A stretch of 64,000 nt of DNA from Flocculibacter collagenilyticus (GTDB taxonomy: Bacteria > Pseudomonadota > Gammaproteobacteria > Enterobacterales > Alteromonadaceae), in NCBI RefSeq assembly GCF_016469335.1, contig NZ_CP059888.1:558001-622000 (forward strand). Reading direction: 5' to 3'. This document shows positions 61,409 to 64,000 of this stretch, piece after piece. A program made the position numbers and the translations under genes. The stretch's first letter is position 1; each line of letters begins with the position of its first letter. The notes under the pieces were generated by a model that did not search any database, was not told the DNA's origin, and worked only from the letters and a program-made list of their open reading frames with translations.

Positions 61409-62644
61409 ATGGCAACGTTTGATTACCGTGCTCGTAACAGCCAAGGGGAATTGAAAACCGGCACAATTGAAGCGGCAAGTGAAGACGCTGCGGCTGAAAT
61501 GATACTGGGTCGCCAACTGTCGCCCATTAAAATTGAACCGGCAAAAAGCACTGACGATTCACGGCTGTCAATCAATAGCTTGTTGGGTGGTTTATTGACG
61601 CCCAATGTGGGGTTAGATCATTTAATCATTTTTACTCGCCAAATGTACTCGTTGGTTAAAGCGGGTATTCCTATTATTCGTGCTATTTCCGGCTTGGCTG
61701 AAACGTCAAACAATCAACGTTTGAAAGCTGCACTTAATGATGTGGTTGAGCAGTTAGAGCGTGGTCGCACTTTATCATCTGCGATGAACCGTCACCCACG
61801 AGTGTTTACTCGGTTAATGGTGAGTCTGGTACATGTAGGAGAAAATACCGGGAAACTGGATGACTCGTTTCTTCAGTTATCAGAATATTTTGAGCGAGAA
61901 CAAGAAACCCGAAAGCGAATTAAAACGGCGATGCGCTACCCTACCTTAGTGATTATCTTTTTAATTGCAGCGATGTTTATTTTAAATACCTTAGTGATCC
62001 CTCAGTTTGCCGACATGTTCAGTAAGCTCGGCGCTGACTTACCTTGGTCAACCCGTTTACTTATTACTACGTCTGACTTTTTTGTGAACTATGGTCATAT
62101 TTTGTTTGTTGCCATTGTGCTGTCGTTCATTGGATTTCGGCAATATATTTCTTCGGAAGTGGGGCAGCCCAAGTGGGATAAGTACAAACTAAATTTCCCA
62201 ATTATTGGTAGCGTGATCGAGCGTTCATTGCTAGGACGTTATTGCCGTAGTTTTTCGATGATTTTACGTGCAGGCGTGCCGTTAACCACTGGATTAAGCT
62301 TAGTGGCGGAAGCGGTCGATAATAAATATATGGAAGCTAAAATTATTGAGATGCGTAGAAACATTGAAAGGGGAGACAGCATGTTGCGCGCATCGAACAA
62401 CAGCCAACTTTTTTCGCGCATGGTATTGCAAATGATCGCGGTAGGCGAAGAAACCGGTCGAGTGGACGAATTACTTGAAGAAGCAGCTGAGTTTTATGAG
62501 CGAGAAGTCGACTTTGACTTAAAAACATTAACGGCACGCATCGAGCCCATACTGATTATTATCGTTGCGATTATGGTATTGATTTTGGCATTAGGCATAT
62601 TCACACCAATGTGGGACATGATGAATGCGTACAAAGGTGGTTAA
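61409..62644 (+). CDS. mshG: MSHA inner-membrane platform protein MshG
   Basis: A 411-residue GspF/PilC-family protein with two repeats (about residues 70-190 and 275-395) and three membrane helices. Segments TRQMYSLVKAGIPI and GENTGKLDD in repeat one and RSFSMILRAGVPLTTG and GEETGRVDE in repeat two are typical. It is the partner of MshE and the counterpart of PilC encoded elsewhere in this window. Confidence 0.95.
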   Translation: MATFDYRARNSQGELKTGTIEAASEDAAAEMILGRQLSPIKIEPAKSTDDSRLSINSLLGGLLTPNVGLDHLIIFTRQMYSLVKAGIPIIRAISGLAETSNNQRLKAALNDVVEQLERGRTLSSAMNRHPRVFTRLMVSLVHVGENTGKLDDSFLQLSEYFEREQETRKRIKTAMRYPTLVIIFLIAAMFILNTLVIPQFADMFSKLGADLPWSTRLLITTSDFFVNYGHILFVAIVLSFIGFRQYISSEVGQPKWDKYKLNFPIIGSVIERSLLGRYCRSFSMILRAGVPLTTGLSLVAEAVDNKYMEAKIIEMRRNIERGDSMLRASNNSQLFSRMVLQMIAVGEETGRVDELLEEAAEFYEREVDFDLKTLTARIEPILIIIVAIMVLILALGIFTPMWDMMNAYKGG

Positions 62645-62687
62645 CCTATTATTGCAGCCACATTAATGGGCATGGTGAAAATAAGCA

Positions 62688-63203
62688 ATGGAGCACGAGT
62701 TTGAGAGTGATGCCACGCAAGAAGAAAGAAGCTTAACACTGTTTTTAGTGTGGTTTTGCGTATTTTGCGTGTTATTAGGCACTTTAGCCTATTATTTAAG
62801 CCATACGCTAAACTCTGTAGCTGAGCGACAAAGTGAAATGCTGTTGCCCAAATTAGAAGAACAGCTTGCACTGTATAAATCGCAGTGGTTGATGAATGGT
62901 CGCCCGGATGCAGTAGAGATGTTAGATGCATCTGCGCAAACGTTAAGCAAACGGATTAGCTTACCAGTAAATGAGCAAGGAGTGATTCAGCCGCCAACGC
63001 GGGATAGGAAGGGCTGTGAGCAATTATTTATGTTGTTAAACCCGCTGCCGGAGTTGGATAGGTCGATTGACGTTGATGCGCGTTTTGAATCACAGTTTAA
63101 CGGGCGTTGTGTGTATCAAATTAGCATGCGGTCAAGCGATGAAACACTACAACTAGTGTATTCATTGCAGCATGGATTAAATGCAAAACAGCATGATAGG
63201 TAA
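62688..63203 (+). CDS. mshF: MSHA biogenesis protein MshF
   Basis: A 171-residue bitopic protein named mainly from position between mshG and mshB, as in Vibrio. It has a membrane helix (about residues 19-41) after a short acidic N-terminus, and a periplasmic part with two cysteines (CEQ and CVYQ) likely to form a disulfide. The function in the pilus machine is poorly known. Confidence 0.78.
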   Translation: MEHEFESDATQEERSLTLFLVWFCVFCVLLGTLAYYLSHTLNSVAERQSEMLLPKLEEQLALYKSQWLMNGRPDAVEMLDASAQTLSKRISLPVNEQGVIQPPTRDRKGCEQLFMLLNPLPELDRSIDVDARFESQFNGRCVYQISMRSSDETLQLVYSLQHGLNAKQHDR

Positions 63204-63268
63204 GTGTTAAGTAAAAGCGTGGTTAAGCAAGCAAAGAAATCATAAGTCAAAATTAAGAGGTGTTTGAA

Positions 63269-63853
63269 ATGAGGAAGCAGCAACAAGGTTTTACATTGAT
63301 AGAGTTAGTAATAGTCGTGGTTATTCTAGGGCTATTGGCCGCTACAGCATTACCAAGGTTTATTGATGCCACGGAACAAGCAGAAGATGCAGCGGTAGAA
63401 GGTGTTGCAGGTGGTTTTGCCGCCGCAGTAGGCATGGTAAGAGCACAATGGGAGTTAGATGGTAGGCCGCCAGGTACAGGTAATTTAGCCTCTGTTACCT
63501 ACGATAATGTTGTAGTAGGTGTTGATGGTGCCATTGGTTACCCTACTCAATTAGCTTCTGATGATAATGATTCTCGTGCGATATCAATGAATGACGCTAA
63601 TTGTTTGAGTGTTTTTAATGCCATTATTCAAAATGCCCCAGCGGTAACCACGACGAATACGGCTCAAGAGATTGAAGACAATCGGTATTTTGCAAATGCA
63701 GATGCGGCGAATGACGACTGTTATTACTACTTGATGGATTCGTTGGCTAAAAACAATGCTGGCATTATTTCTCCAGTACCGACGGATGCCTCATTAGGTC
63801 ATGGCTTTGTTTATGATCCGCAAACGGGTGGCGTTACCGTATTCGACAATTAA
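63269..63853 (+). CDS. mshB: MSHA minor prepilin MshB
   Basis: A 194-residue type IV prepilin. An AAGAGG site lies 8 bases before the ATG at 63269, preferred over an in-frame GTG at 63260. A six-residue basic leader ends at G7 with FTLIELVIVV after it, and a two-cysteine globular domain (one Cys near residue 119, one near 155) follows. Position after mshF suggests MshB rather than the major pilin, but the two cannot be separated with certainty here. PilD should process it. Confidence 0.82.
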   Translation: MRKQQQGFTLIELVIVVVILGLLAATALPRFIDATEQAEDAAVEGVAGGFAAAVGMVRAQWELDGRPPGTGNLASVTYDNVVVGVDGAIGYPTQLASDDNDSRAISMNDANCLSVFNAIIQNAPAVTTTNTAQEIEDNRYFANADAANDDCYYYLMDSLAKNNAGIISPVPTDASLGHGFVYDPQTGGVTVFDN

Positions 63854-63930
63854 TCTTTGGTGCTTCAAAGCGGGGGTAGTTTATACCTCTAAGCTATTGG
63901 ATTAGTTGTGAAACGACAAGAGCGATATTG

Positions 63931-64000
63931 ATGATAGTTAAAAAGCCACTTAATACAATGCGTAGCGTCCATGTTCAAGCGGGGTTTACCTTAGTTGAGC
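63931..64000 (+). CDS. MSHA prepilin, cut by window end (probably mshA)
   Basis: The first 23 codons of another type IV prepilin: an 18-residue basic leader ending at G18, then FTLVE at the window edge. By gene order in Vibrio the gene after mshB is mshA, the major pilin. The leader is longer than usual for MshA, and a second in-frame ATG at 63958 would give a 9-residue leader. Only the prepilin class is certain. Confidence 0.75.
   Translation, partial: MIVKKPLNTMRSVHVQAGFTLVE

Overview
The window is chromosomal DNA of moderate-to-low GC from a marine-type gammaproteobacterium. The order argR/mdh, a complete mraZ-to-lpxC division and cell-wall cluster, dciA/secA, the pilABCD-coaE-zapD-yacG block, rph-pyrE, slmA-dut-coaBC/radC-rpmB-rpmG-mutM and an MSHA pilus locus beginning with mshH point to Alteromonadales. 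A Colwelliaceae-like genus (Thalassotalea or Colwellia) is my best guess; this is inference from gene order and protein style, not a search. I saw no tRNA, rRNA, CRISPR array, prophage or insertion sequence.

Layout. 1-8.6 kb is the most variable part: a DyP-type peroxidase with an altered catalytic motif, argR, a secreted trypsin-like protease with a GlyGly-CTERM tail lying between argR and mdh, mdh, two poorly characterised exported proteins (one a lipoprotein with an HExxH motif) and an SDR-fold protein. 8.8-27.3 kb is the dcw cluster, mraZ-rsmH-ftsL-ftsI-murE-murF-mraY-murD-ftsW-murG-murC-ddlB-ftsQ-ftsA-ftsZ-lpxC, all on the + strand with many stop/start overlaps and three 10-bp-spaced MraZ boxes upstream. 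27.4-31.7 kb holds dciA (opposite strand), an M23 peptidase where enterics carry secM, and secA. 31.8-38.1 kb, on the - strand, holds pilA, pilBCD, coaE, zapD and yacG. A 0.7-kb noncoding stretch with small repeats follows. 38.8-48.7 kb is housekeeping: nadC, a membrane aspartic protease, rph, pyrE, a CDF metal transporter with a changed metal-site residue, slmA, dut, coaBC, radC, rpmB, rpmG, an orphan membrane protein and mutM. 48.9 kb to the end holds an HDOD protein, mshH (CsrD-like), a PLP deaminase/desulfhydrase on the other strand, and the MSHA assembly operon mshI-mshI2-mshJ-K-L-M-N-E-G-F-mshB, with the next prepilin cut by the window edge.

How it works together. The dcw genes build lipid II and the divisome; FtsZ ends in the conserved tail bound by regulators, and two of those regulators (ZapD and SlmA) are also encoded here. 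Two type IV pilus systems are present, but only one prepilin peptidase (PilD) is visible, so it probably processes both sets of pilins. MshE has two intact MshEN c-di-GMP-binding motifs while PilB lacks them, so c-di-GMP should act on the MSHA pilus. MshH, upstream, is a degenerate GGDEF/EAL protein expected to act on RNA turnover rather than make or degrade c-di-GMP.

I found no convincing undescribed multi-gene system. The most worthwhile leads are the D-to-N DyP peroxidase, the HExxH lipoprotein, the CDF transporter with an HxxxH metal site, the calcium-loop-like motif in PilA and the repeats in the pilA-nadC gap.
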